From NCBI GenBank assembly GCA_030427735.1, contig JAUIBP010000003.1, positions 62,001 through 126,000 of the forward strand: a stretch of 64,000 nt of DNA, written 5' to 3'. Positions 17,417-24,963 of the stretch are shown in pieces. The notes below the pieces were generated by a model, which saw only the letters and a program-made list of their open reading frames with translations, made no database searches and was not told the origin of the DNA. The position numbers and the translations under genes are program-made. Within the stretch, counting starts at the first letter, position 1. Each line of letters begins with the position of its first letter. The stretch is from Bacteroidia bacterium. GTDB lineage: Bacteria > Bacteroidota > Bacteroidia > Flavobacteriales > Flavobacteriaceae.

Positions 17417-18327
17417 CAGCAAAGATTTAAAGGGTAAAGACATAAAGATAATAAACCTGTTAACATAACAAGTTTTAATAGCCGACTTATATGCTTATAG
17501 TTTTTAACAGATTTGGCTGTAAAAAGTTGAATAACAATATAAATTAAAGGACCAATTATAAAAAAAGTATAATAAACTACTGCAATAGGTTGGTTGTATA
17601 ACTGACTAACCACATAATAAACAATTAGCCCCAATGCTGTAATACAAAAAAATGAAGCTACTATAGCGGTACGCTGTCTACCTATTAAAATAGGAAGCGT
17701 TTGGAATCCCGAAGTATAATCACCATTAATGTCTTCTATGTCTTTAATAATTTCTCGGCTAAGGTTCAATAAAAACGCCACCCCAGCATAAGCTAGTATA
17801 ATTTGAAATACGCCGCGTTGTATATTTTGATTATAAATGGTTATAGCAGGAATAAGATCAAATAAACCGACAATAATTAAAGTCAGCGCAACAAGTATTG
17901 CAATAACTACATTTCCAATAAGGGCTATTCCTTTTAAATACGAAGCATACATGTACAACGTCGCGGAAATGATTACAAAAATTGAAAAGTAAGCGGGTTT
18001 GTTAATCGCATGCGAAAGGTAAAACCCTAGGCCGACTCCAATAACATTTAAAACAATAAATACATTGTAAGCAAAAGATTCCGAAACCAACGAATTTACA
18101 ATAACCCGATTCGGTTTGTTGATGCTGTCGGTTTGTACATCATAAATATCATTAATTATATTGCCTGCAGCAGCCAATGTTACAGTCGACCCCACTAACA
18201 AAAAAAATTGCCAAAGGTTTAAGGCTGTTTGTGCATTAAAGCTAGGGAAGAGGGCAAACCTAATCAGGCATTGCGCAATAATAATGAGTAACAGATTAGG
18301 CCAGCGAACGAGGTTTAAAAACCGCAT
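17416..18327 (-). CDS. UbiA-family prenyltransferase (geranylgeranylglycerol-phosphate synthase-like)
   Basis: A 303-aa integral membrane protein with about nine helices and the two aspartate-rich UbiA motifs: NIINDIYDVQTDSINKPNR (first) and REIIKDIEDINGDYTSG (second), which bind the Mg-diphosphate of the prenyl donor. The opening MRFLNLVRWPNLLLI is typical of the Bacteroidetes relatives annotated as geranylgeranylglycerol-phosphate geranylgeranyltransferase. The acceptor in these bacteria is uncertain. The in-frame ATG at 18348 would overlap the KdsC-like gene by 20 bp; the ATG at 18327 starts just after that stop and matches the family opening, so it is used. It overlaps maf by one base. 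Confidence 0.88.
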   Translation of the reverse strand: MRFLNLVRWPNLLLIIIAQCLIRFALFPSFNAQTALNLWQFFLLVGSTVTLAAAGNIINDIYDVQTDSINKPNRVIVNSLVSESFAYNVFIVLNVIGVGLGFYLSHAINKPAYFSIFVIISATLYMYASYLKGIALIGNVVIAILVALTLIIVGLFDLIPAITIYNQNIQRGVFQIILAYAGVAFLLNLSREIIKDIEDINGDYTSGFQTLPILIGRQRTAIVASFFCITALGLIVYYVVSQLYNQPIAVVYYTFFIIGPLIYIVIQLFTAKSVKNYKHISRLLKLVMLTGLLSLCLYPLNLC

Positions 18328-18328
18328 T

Positions 18329-18859
18329 CTAGTCGTATTGGGCGTCAAAATTGCCGCTCCATTTTCCTTGAACCTTCATAACTTGTTCTATGACATCCCT
18401 CACGGCACCTTTTCCTCCGTTTTTATGAGACACGTATTTAGAGATGTTTTTAATTTCAGGAACAGCATCCTGAGGGCAGGTTGGCAATCCAACAATTAAC
18501 ATTACAGGATAATCTGGAATATCATCGCCCATATACAGTACATTTTCGGTTTTAACATCGTATTTGGCTAAAAATGCATCTAACTGATCAATTTTATTAT
18601 GAGCTCCTAAAAAAATGTCGGTTACACCAAGACCTTCTAAACGCTTGCGAACACCTTCGTTAGAGCCTCCAGAAATAATACACATTTTAAATCCGGCATC
18701 TATTGCAGTTTTAATGGCATAACCGTCTTTAACGTTCATGGTTCTTAACATTTCTCCAGAGGTTGTTACCGTTACGGTGCCGTCGGTTAAAACGCCGTCT
18801 ACATCAAAAATAAACGTAGTAATGTGTTCTAAATATTCTTTATAACTTTTTTCTTCCAT
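18329..18859 (-). CDS. KdsC-like HAD phosphatase (KDO 8-phosphate phosphatase family)
   Basis: A 176-aa HAD-superfamily protein without a cap domain. The DxDxT motif is FDVDGVLTDG, motif II falls in CIISGGSNEGVRKRLEGLG, and motif IV is YMGDDIPDYPVM. Length and the DGVLTDG opening match the KdsC family, which dephosphorylates 3-deoxy-D-manno-octulosonate 8-phosphate for lipopolysaccharide. In Bacteroidetes related forms dephosphorylate KDN or other 9-carbon sugar acids. An alternative ATG at 18871 adds four residues. The start lies 20 bp inside the DUF2520 gene and the stop abuts the UbiA start, so the cluster is translationally coupled. Exact substrate is inferred, not shown. Confidence 0.88.
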   Translation of the reverse strand: MEEKSYKEYLEHITTFIFDVDGVLTDGTVTVTTSGEMLRTMNVKDGYAIKTAIDAGFKMCIISGGSNEGVRKRLEGLGVTDIFLGAHNKIDQLDAFLAKYDVKTENVLYMGDDIPDYPVMLIVGLPTCPQDAVPEIKNISKYVSHKNGGKGAVRDVIEQVMKVQGKWSGNFDAQYD

Positions 18860-19607
18860 GGGTGTATGCAATTGAGTCGGTTAGCAGTTGGTAAATCGCT
18901 TTGTGATGCGGATTTTCTATTAATTTTAAATGCTTTTTAATGGTTTTTTTATCGCGTCGAACCGCTGGGCCGGTTTGTGCCATATAGGGCGACATGTGCT
19001 GCACTTTTTTTGCGGTTTCTAAAATAAGCGGTCTTAAAATGTCGAAATCTATAAGGTTGTCTTCGGTAATTTCGTGAGTAATTCGGTAGAGTTGGTTGGT
19101 GAAATTGTTAGCAAATACTGCCGCCAAATGAAGTCTTTTGCGTTGTTCGCTCGATATTTTATAAGACGGGCTTCCTATTGCTTCAGCTAAATCTTTAAGA
19201 ATCTTAAAATCTGCTTTGTCTAAAGTTTCAAGACATAGCGGTACATTTTTAAAATCCATTTCGGCATCTTTAGTAAAACTCTGTAACGGATAAAGTACAC
19301 CGCGTCTGTTGTTTTTGCTTAAATCGTATGCACTTACTGCGCCTGCAGTGTGAACAACCAAGCGATCTTTAAACGGTAAAGCTTCCGAAATTTGCGCAAC
19401 AGCGTCATCGCTTACAGCAATTATATAAATATCTGCTGGTTTTAATTCTGAAAGTGTATCGGTAATAGCAACCTCATTTTGGTAAGTCGAAATACTGCTT
19501 AAATGTCTGTTGTACCATTGCGATACAGTAACAGAATCTGAAGACTTAAAAGCTTTATATAAATGTGTGGCAACATTACCAGCGCCAAGTAAAACAACTG
19601 AAATCAT
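18840..19607 (-). CDS. DUF2520 / Rossmann-like NADP-binding protein
   Basis: A 255-aa protein. The N-terminal Rossmann domain has the dinucleotide-binding start MISVVLLGAGNVATHLYKAF and a DIYIIAVSDDAVAQI segment. The C-terminal helical DUF2520 domain contains SSEQRKRLHLAAVFANNFTNQLYRI (landmark near residue 170), which includes the conserved H-x-A-A-V-F-x-x-N-F. Proteins of this type resemble F420-dependent NADP reductases and pantothenate-pathway reductases, but the reaction is not established. It is the first gene of a six-gene minus-strand run and overlaps the KdsC-like gene by 20 bp. Confidence 0.88.
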   Translation of the reverse strand: MISVVLLGAGNVATHLYKAFKSSDSVTVSQWYNRHLSSISTYQNEVAITDTLSELKPADIYIIAVSDDAVAQISEALPFKDRLVVHTAGAVSAYDLSKNNRRGVLYPLQSFTKDAEMDFKNVPLCLETLDKADFKILKDLAEAIGSPSYKISSEQRKRLHLAAVFANNFTNQLYRITHEITEDNLIDFDILRPLILETAKKVQHMSPYMAQTGPAVRRDKKTIKKHLKLIENPHHKAIYQLLTDSIAYTHGRKKL

Positions 19608-19719
19608 TTGGCTAAAATACTATATTTAGACCTAATTACAGAACGCTAACCTCAATTTTAAACACAAACATTTAGGATTGTAAAGCGTTAGCTGCAAAAA
19701 CTGGTAAGCGAATTTAAAT

Positions 19720-19727
19720 TATCTTTG
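19720..19727 (+). promoter_or_regulatory. Candidate -7 box (TATCTTTG) for truncated haemoglobin gene
   Basis: TATCTTTG matches TAnnTTTG and lies 22 bp before the ATG at 19750. No convincing -33 TTG at 19-21 bp. Confidence 0.5.
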
Positions 19728-19749
19728 TGTTTATCTAAAAAACTGAATC

Positions 19750-20151
19750 ATGTGTTCTAAAAAGCAGGATATTACAACCCGAGACGATGTGCATACATTA
19801 GTATCTACTTTTTACAGTCGGATTAGAGAAGACGAGATTTTAGGGCCTTTTTTTAATACTATGATAAATGATTGGTCAGAACACATTGAAAAATTGACAA
19901 CATTTTGGGAGTCAAGTTTATTTTTAAAAACCCGGTATTACGGTAACCCGTTAGAGGCTCATATTAAAGTAGATGAAGCACAAAACCATAGCATAACGCA
20001 AGAGCATTTTGGATTGTGGTTAACAATTTGGGTACAAACCGTTAATGCGCTTTTTGAAGGCGAAATAGCCGAGAATGCTAAGCAAAGAGCGCGTAAAATG
20101 GGAACGTTTCTGTATATGAATATTTTTATGGCACGACAGCATAAGACTTAA
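19750..20151 (+). CDS. Group III truncated haemoglobin
   Basis: A 133-aa 2-over-2 globin of the group III class. It shows the class features: VSTFYSRIREDEILGPFFN in the A-B helices, WSEHIEKLTTFWESSLF in C-E, then YYGNPLEAHIKV and the HFGLWLTIWVQTV block of the F-G-H region that carries the proximal histidine and class-specific tryptophans. The haem would bind O2 or NO; the physiological role of group III globins is unresolved. It stands alone with its own promoter-like box and lies 111 bp upstream of the cytochrome c biogenesis gene on the same strand, so haem use is a shared theme, but co-transcription is not shown. Confidence 0.92.
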   Translation: MCSKKQDITTRDDVHTLVSTFYSRIREDEILGPFFNTMINDWSEHIEKLTTFWESSLFLKTRYYGNPLEAHIKVDEAQNHSITQEHFGLWLTIWVQTVNALFEGEIAENAKQRARKMGTFLYMNIFMARQHKT

Positions 20152-20226
20152 AATGCAATCTTAAAATTAAGTTAATTTTAACAATCATTATTTTTAATAC
20201 GTAACCATCAACCCAACAAAATAGGT

Positions 20227-20234
20227 TAAATTTG
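20227..20234 (+). promoter_or_regulatory. Candidate -7 box (TAAATTTG) for ccsBA
   Basis: TAAATTTG matches TAnnTTTG and lies 28 bp before the ATG at 20263, the usual distance for this phylum. A -33 box is not obvious. Confidence 0.5.
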
Positions 20235-20262
20235 CAACGCTTTAAAAATATGAGTATTTATT

Positions 20263-23200
20263 ATGCAAAATAAACTTGCCAAGATTCTTTTTTCTACCCG
20301 TATTACCTCAATTTTATTTTTAGTTTTTGCTGGCGCCATGGCCATCGGTACTTTTCTAGATGCTGGCGAAGCAACATCGCCAACACCATACTCCAGAAAT
20401 TTAATTTATAATACCTGGTGGTTCGAGGCTATTATGGTATTTTTCTTAATTAATTTCTTTGGAAATATTAAAAGATACCGTCTTCATAAACGAGAAAAGT
20501 GGGCGTCTTTAATATTGCATTTATCTTTTATTTTTATTCTTATCGGGGCTTTTATAACGCGTTATGTAGGATTTGAAGGTATGATGGCTATCCGTGAAGG
20601 TGCAACCGAAAATACGTTTCTATCGCAAAAGACCTACATTACAGCTTATATTGATGGCGATTATATGATTGATGGCGTGCCGCAGCGTTTGCCAATAGAG
20701 CGCGAAGTCGATTTTTCGCCACGATTAGATAATGATTTTAAAATTGAAACCAAATACGATCAGCAACCTGTAACTATAGAATTGGTAGATTTTATTGGTG
20801 GAGCAGAAGAAGATGTAATTCCCGATGAGAATGGCGAAAATTATTTAAAATTGGTTGAAGCTGGCGGCGGTAAACCGCATAACCACTTTTTAAAATCGGG
20901 CGAAGTACAAAGCATTCACAATATTTTAGTGGCTTTAGATAAAGAAACTCCTGGTGCCATAAATATTTATAATCGCGAAGATGGTATTTATATTCATTCC
21001 CCTTTTGAAGGCGAGTATTTAACCATGGCCACAATGGCATCGGGTAAGCTCGAAAAAGATAGTTTACAACCTTTGGCTTTACGTTCGCGTTATATCATTG
21101 GTAACATGCAAATGGTATTTCCAAAACCTGTAGTTAAAGGAAAGTTTGGGATCGTGAAAAAATCTGAAATTTTAAAGAACGACGAAGATGGTGTTGTTCT
21201 AAAAATTACTACAAATGGCGAATCAGAAACCGTAGGTTTACTTGGTGGTAAAGGTACCAATAGCATGTTTAAACAAGTTGAAGTTGGAGGTTTGGATTTT
21301 GCGTTTAAATACGGCTCTAAAGTTTTAGAATTACCATTTAGTGTAAAACTAAACGATTTTGAAGCCGAGCGTTATCCTGGAACCGAAAATAACTATTCGG
21401 CATATTCTAGCGAAGTTACGGTTATAGACGAACAAGAAGGTGATTTTGATTATAAAATTTATATGAATCATATTCTAGACCATCGTGGTTATCGTTTTTT
21501 CCAATCTGGGTTCGATCCCGATGAAAAAGGAACAATTCTATCAGTTAATCACGATTACTACGGCACTTTATTTACTTATATTGGTTACTTTTTACTGTAC
21601 TTTGGCTTGTTGGCCATTTTATTTGCGAAAGGCACCCGTTTTGGAGATTTAAGACGTCGATTGAACGCTTTAAAAGCCAAGAAAGCTAAAATTCTATCGG
21701 TTTTACTTATTGGTTTTGCCTTTAATGGTTTTGCTCAAGACAATCATGATCACGACCACACGCCGCATGTTAGACCAAGTAAGCAGCAAATCGATTCTGT
21801 TTTAAAAGCGAATATTACACCAAAAGCGCATGCCGATAAATTTGGGCATATGGTGATTCAGGATTTGGGTGGTCGTATGATGCCTGTTAATACTTATGCT
21901 TCGGAAATGCTTCGAAAATTAAGTAAATATGACACTTATGAAGATTTCGATGCGAATCAGGTGTTTTTATCTATTCAAGAGAGTCCTATGTTGTGGTACA
22001 ATGTGCCTATCATTCATTTAAAGTATAAAAAGGCCGATTCTATTCGTCATTTAATTGGAGTAAGTGAATCTGAAAAATATGCTACATTGGCCGATTTCTT
22101 TACCGATCGAGGCGATTATAAATTAGCGCCTTATTTAGAGGAAGCTTACAAAGCGCAAATTCCTAACGGATTTCAAAAAGAATTTAAAGAAACCGACCAA
22201 CGTGTTAATTTATTATACAATGCGATTGAAGGCCGTGCGTTAAGAATTTTTCCGATCCCAGATAACGAAAACAATAAATGGATTTCTTCTATAGAGTACC
22301 GAAACGGTGCTTATAAGGTACAGGATTCGTTATACGCCAATTTTATAAACAGCGGATTTTCTGCGTACTTAATGACCTTAAATCAGGCTAAAAGAACTGG
22401 CGATTATTCCGATGCCAATAAGTTATTGGAAGCTTTTCATAAAACCCAGTTGGAATATGGAGGCGACGTTATGTTGTCTGATGAGAAAGTGAAAACCGAA
22501 ATCCTATACAATAAGTATGATATCTTTAAAAAGCTGTTTAGTTGGTATATGTACGCTGGTACATTACTTTTTGTCGTTTTAATCGTTCAGATTTTTAACA
22601 GCAAAAACAAAGCGATTAACATAGGGGTAACGGTTTTAAAAAGTATTGTTGTTGTGTTGTTTGTATTGCATACAGCAGGTTTAATTTCTAGATGGTATAT
22701 TTCTGGTCACGCACCTTGGAGCGATGCTTACGAATCAATGATTTATGTGGCTTGGGCGACCATGTTGTTTGGATTGCTTTTTGGCAGACGAAGCGATCTT
22801 ACCATTGCAGCAACTGCTTTTGTAACGTCAATGATTTTGATGGTTGCACACTGGAATTGGATGGATCCTGCTATTGCCAACCTACAACCTGTATTAGATA
22901 GTTATTGGTTAATGATACATGTAGCGGTTATTGTAGCGAGTTACGGACCGTTTACATTAGGAATGATTTTAGGGTTAACCGTATTGTTTTTAATGATTTT
23001 TACCAATGCTGGCAATAAAGAAAAAATGCTTATTAATATAAAAGAGTTAACGGTTATTAACGAAATGGCACTTACGGTTGGTTTGGTAATGTTAACCATT
23101 GGAAACTTTCTAGGCGGTATGTGGGCCAACGAGAGTTGGGGACGCTATTGGGGCTGGGATCCAAAAGAGACTTGGGCTTTAATTAGTATTATGGTTTACG

Positions 23201-23460
23201 CTTTTGTAATTCATATGCGTTTGGTGCCTGGATTACGTGGTCGATTTGGTTTTAATCTGGCTTCTATTTTAGCATTCTCTAGTATTATGATGACTTATTT
23301 TGGAGTTAATTTTTATCTAGCAGGATTGCATTCTTATGCGAGTGGCGATCAAATTGTAAGTGTAAAGTTCATCTTAATTACTTTAGCCATTATTGCTGTA
23401 ATTGCAGTTTTTGCTTACAACAAATACGCTAAGTTTTACAGGAAAAAGAAAACATCATAA
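20263..23460 (+). CDS. Cytochrome c biogenesis ResB-CcsA fusion protein
   Basis: A 1065-aa integral membrane protein, the system II cytochrome c haem-lyase fusion. The N-terminal ResB-like half has membrane helices near 15, 45 and 80, a large periplasmic domain (about 100-430) and helix FTYIGYFLLYFGLLAILFA. A central periplasmic domain with a HDHDHTPH histidine stretch (about 495) follows. The CcsA half begins near 760 with several helices and the haem-handling WWD motif WGRYWGWDPKETWALI around residue 965, preceded by conserved SDAYESMIYVAW and IHVAVIVASYG. It exports haem and attaches it to CXXCH apocytochromes on the periplasmic side. It is a single gene, ended near a large palindrome. Confidence 0.94.
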   Translation: MQNKLAKILFSTRITSILFLVFAGAMAIGTFLDAGEATSPTPYSRNLIYNTWWFEAIMVFFLINFFGNIKRYRLHKREKWASLILHLSFIFILIGAFITRYVGFEGMMAIREGATENTFLSQKTYITAYIDGDYMIDGVPQRLPIEREVDFSPRLDNDFKIETKYDQQPVTIELVDFIGGAEEDVIPDENGENYLKLVEAGGGKPHNHFLKSGEVQSIHNILVALDKETPGAINIYNREDGIYIHSPFEGEYLTMATMASGKLEKDSLQPLALRSRYIIGNMQMVFPKPVVKGKFGIVKKSEILKNDEDGVVLKITTNGESETVGLLGGKGTNSMFKQVEVGGLDFAFKYGSKVLELPFSVKLNDFEAERYPGTENNYSAYSSEVTVIDEQEGDFDYKIYMNHILDHRGYRFFQSGFDPDEKGTILSVNHDYYGTLFTYIGYFLLYFGLLAILFAKGTRFGDLRRRLNALKAKKAKILSVLLIGFAFNGFAQDNHDHDHTPHVRPSKQQIDSVLKANITPKAHADKFGHMVIQDLGGRMMPVNTYASEMLRKLSKYDTYEDFDANQVFLSIQESPMLWYNVPIIHLKYKKADSIRHLIGVSESEKYATLADFFTDRGDYKLAPYLEEAYKAQIPNGFQKEFKETDQRVNLLYNAIEGRALRIFPIPDNENNKWISSIEYRNGAYKVQDSLYANFINSGFSAYLMTLNQAKRTGDYSDANKLLEAFHKTQLEYGGDVMLSDEKVKTEILYNKYDIFKKLFSWYMYAGTLLFVVLIVQIFNSKNKAINIGVTVLKSIVVVLFVLHTAGLISRWYISGHAPWSDAYESMIYVAWATMLFGLLFGRRSDLTIAATAFVTSMILMVAHWNWMDPAIANLQPVLDSYWLMIHVAVIVASYGPFTLGMILGLTVLFLMIFTNAGNKEKMLINIKELTVINEMALTVGLVMLTIGNFLGGMWANESWGRYWGWDPKETWALISIMVYAFVIHMRLVPGLRGRFGFNLASILAFSSIMMTYFGVNFYLAGLHSYASGDQIVSVKFILITLAIIAVIAVFAYNKYAKFYRKKKTS

Positions 23461-23474
23461 TAGGTGATAAACAT

Positions 23475-23610
23475 AAAAAGCTGACCAGAAAGTTAATCAC
23501 GATGTCATTCTGTGCTTGACACAGAATCTCATACTCTTGAATATTAGTTGTTGTGAGAATCTGAAATACATTCAGATTGACGGGAAATTAACTTTTTGGA
23601 CGGCTTTTTT
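23475..23610. repeat. Large imperfect palindromic intergenic element (about 135 bp)
   Basis: Outer arms at 23475-23496 and about 23587-23610 pair with few mismatches (AAAAGC, GACC/TCC, AAAGTTAAT blocks). Inner arms at 23503-23531 and 23553-23581 also pair imperfectly (TGTCATTCTG...CAGAATCTCA against TGAGAATCTGA...CAGATTGACG). The whole can fold into one long hairpin with a central AT-rich loop. It lies between the ccsBA stop and the convergent beta-barrel gene and resembles the palindromic intergenic elements common in flavobacteria. It could act as a bidirectional terminator. No coding frame. Confidence 0.7.
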
Positions 23611-23640
23611 ATTATTTATGTTGTAAGTGGAAATTGCAGG

Positions 23641-24246
23641 TTAAAAAAGTATTCCAATACTTAGCATGGCTCCCTTTAAACTGCTGTAGCTTTCTGAATT
23701 TCTGATTGATAATCCATCGTTGCTAATAGTTTTATAACTATACGACAAATCGGATACAAATATTAATCTATTTTCATTTAAAGGAAATTTATATCCAAAT
23801 CCAAAATTAAAAATAGTACCATTGTTTTTACCGCCTTCAATTTTTATTAAGGTGCCAAAGTTTGTGTATAAGTATGGGCTTGAAAGACCATCGTTAAAAT
23901 ATGCTCTCAGGTCTAAAAAAGCGGGAAGTGTGTTAAAAGTAGGGTTTTTGTAACCATCTAATCCAATACCAATACCTGCCGAAAAATAAGGATTGAAAAA
24001 GTATCCGTTTATGGTCTGTAAGCTAAAAGCGTGAGCTTTGTTAGTCGGTAAATCTGTTACCACAACACCTTCAGAAGGCGAGTAGGTTTCTAGTTCGGCA
24101 TTATATACGGCGATATAACTTAAACGAGTGATGTTAAAATAACCTTTATTTCTAAATTCGTCTTTTTCTTTTTCGTCTTGAGCATTTGTATTAATTGATA
24201 ATAGGCTGATTGTTAATAGAATGATTAGGTTGCGAAATTTATTCAT
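23641..24246 (-). CDS. Small outer-membrane beta-barrel-like protein, function unknown
   Basis: A 201-aa protein with a clear signal peptide (NLIILLTISLLSINTNAQ). The mature part alternates aromatic and glycine-rich strands: YFNITRLSYIAVYNAEL, HAFSLQTINGYFFNPYFSAGIGIGLD, FLDLRAYF, YTNFGTLIKIEG, IFNFGFGYKF and LSYSYKTI, ending in MLSIGILF with a terminal phenylalanine, a usual outer-membrane insertion signal. The pattern predicts an eight-stranded barrel. No specific family is recognised and the function cannot be named. It is convergent with ccsBA across the palindromic element and has a minus-strand TAAGTTTG box just upstream. Confidence 0.75.
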   Translation of the reverse strand: MNKFRNLIILLTISLLSINTNAQDEKEKDEFRNKGYFNITRLSYIAVYNAELETYSPSEGVVVTDLPTNKAHAFSLQTINGYFFNPYFSAGIGIGLDGYKNPTFNTLPAFLDLRAYFNDGLSSPYLYTNFGTLIKIEGGKNNGTIFNFGFGYKFPLNENRLIFVSDLSYSYKTISNDGLSIRNSESYSSLKGAMLSIGILF

Positions 24247-24267
24247 GATTTAGTTTTAAGTTAAAAT

Positions 24268-24275
24268 CAAACTTA
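24268..24275 (-). promoter_or_regulatory. Candidate -7 box (TAAGTTTG) for beta-barrel gene
   Basis: Minus-strand TAAGTTTG fits TAnnTTTG and lies 21 bp upstream of the ATG at 24246. No clear -33 box. Confidence 0.45.
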
Positions 24276-24450
24276 TCAATTTTAAATTTCAACCTATTGG
24301 GGAAAAACCGTAAATTTTAACATATTTCTATTTTTTTTTTTTTTATAGATGAAAGGTTTTTGTATAAGTAAAATTGATGCGGTTTTTATTGATTTCAAAT
24401 TAGTGGCTAAAACCCTGTAATTTCATTACATCACTTAAGTAAAATAAAAT

Positions 24451-24469
24451 TATATCTTTATAAGATATA
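24451..24469 (+). repeat. 8-bp-stem hairpin, possible IS200 left-end remnant
   Basis: TATATCTT and AAGATATA flank a TAT loop immediately upstream of the transposase remnant. IS200/IS605 elements have subterminal hairpins and no inverted-repeat ends, so the position fits, but the AT-rich composition makes chance likely. Confidence 0.4.
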
Positions 24470-24863
24470 AGGATATCAACGGAATTGAGTTGTCATATAG
24501 TTTGGACAACGAAGTATAGATATAAAGGGTTGAAAGGAGACTTTTAGTTGCGTTGTCGAGACTTGCTCATTCAGATTTGTATTAAAGAAGAATTAGAAAA
24601 ATTAAAAGGAGCTTAAGTTAAGATTGTATTTATCATCATATAGAATATTTCCTAAAGCAAAGTATTAGTTTTTGGTGAAACAGTTGAAGGAGAGATGTTC
24701 GAGAAAATTGCAACAGGAATTTCTTTAAATAGGAAAAATGTATTGGGCTAGACAGTTTTAGGCAACTAGACATGGAATTCGATGTACAGGTAATATAACG
24801 GATGAAGTGGTAAATACATTTGGAGCATCACAGTACCCCAATTCATATAATTCTAATTTATAA
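24467..24863 (+). pseudogene. Degenerate IS200/IS605-family transposase TnpA
   Basis: Translation in shifting frames gives unmistakable TnpA blocks in order. Frame starting at 24488: SCHIVWTTKYRYKGLKGDF, a stop at 24545, then LRCRDLLIQICIKEELEKLKGA. Frame at 24622: DCIYHHIEY, where family members have DHVHMHIEY, so the two HUH metal-ligand histidines are changed to Cys and Tyr. Frame at 24681: KQLKERCSRKLQQEF, then stops, then IGKMYWARQF and TGNITDEVVNT (24786-24818). The catalytic-tyrosine YLEHH region is broken by a small deletion around 24819. About 130 codons, the normal size, but with several stops and at least two frameshifts. It cannot encode an active enzyme. A hairpin at 24451-24469 just before it could be the old left end. 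Confidence 0.85.
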
Positions 24864-24871
24864 TAAGTCGA

Positions 24872-24900
24872 GAAAAAAAAAGAGAGACTTTAGTCTCTCT
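24872..24900 (-). terminator. Strong intrinsic terminator of M28 peptidase gene
   Basis: Minus strand: AGAGAGACT, a 2-nt loop, AGTCTCTCT and then a run of nine T. The stem is 9 bp and perfect. It lies 64 bp past the stop of the PA-domain M28 gene. Confidence 0.85.
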
Positions 24901-24963
24901 CGTAACACACCTATGGACTTCTAGTCGATAGTGGTTTAGTTTCCATGTTTGGTTGGTATGATG

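Larger units (their letters stand above)
24247..24963. other. 717-bp region with no intact gene, transposase remnant
   Basis: AT-rich DNA between the beta-barrel and M28 genes. It holds a TAAGTTTG box at 24268-24275 (minus) for the beta-barrel gene, a poly-T run near 24330, an 8-bp-stem hairpin at 24451-24469, the decayed IS200-type transposase at 24467-24863, and the M28 operon terminator at 24872-24900. Nothing else was recognised. Confidence 0.7.

Noticed and set aside
18161-18499. 112-aa plus-strand frame across UbiA and the KdsC-like gene
   Set aside because: It is antisense to two well-supported coding genes and has no recognisable domain.
24320-24345. Poly-T run as evidence of an RNA gene
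   Set aside because: No stem or conserved structure precedes it; simple AT-rich sequence.
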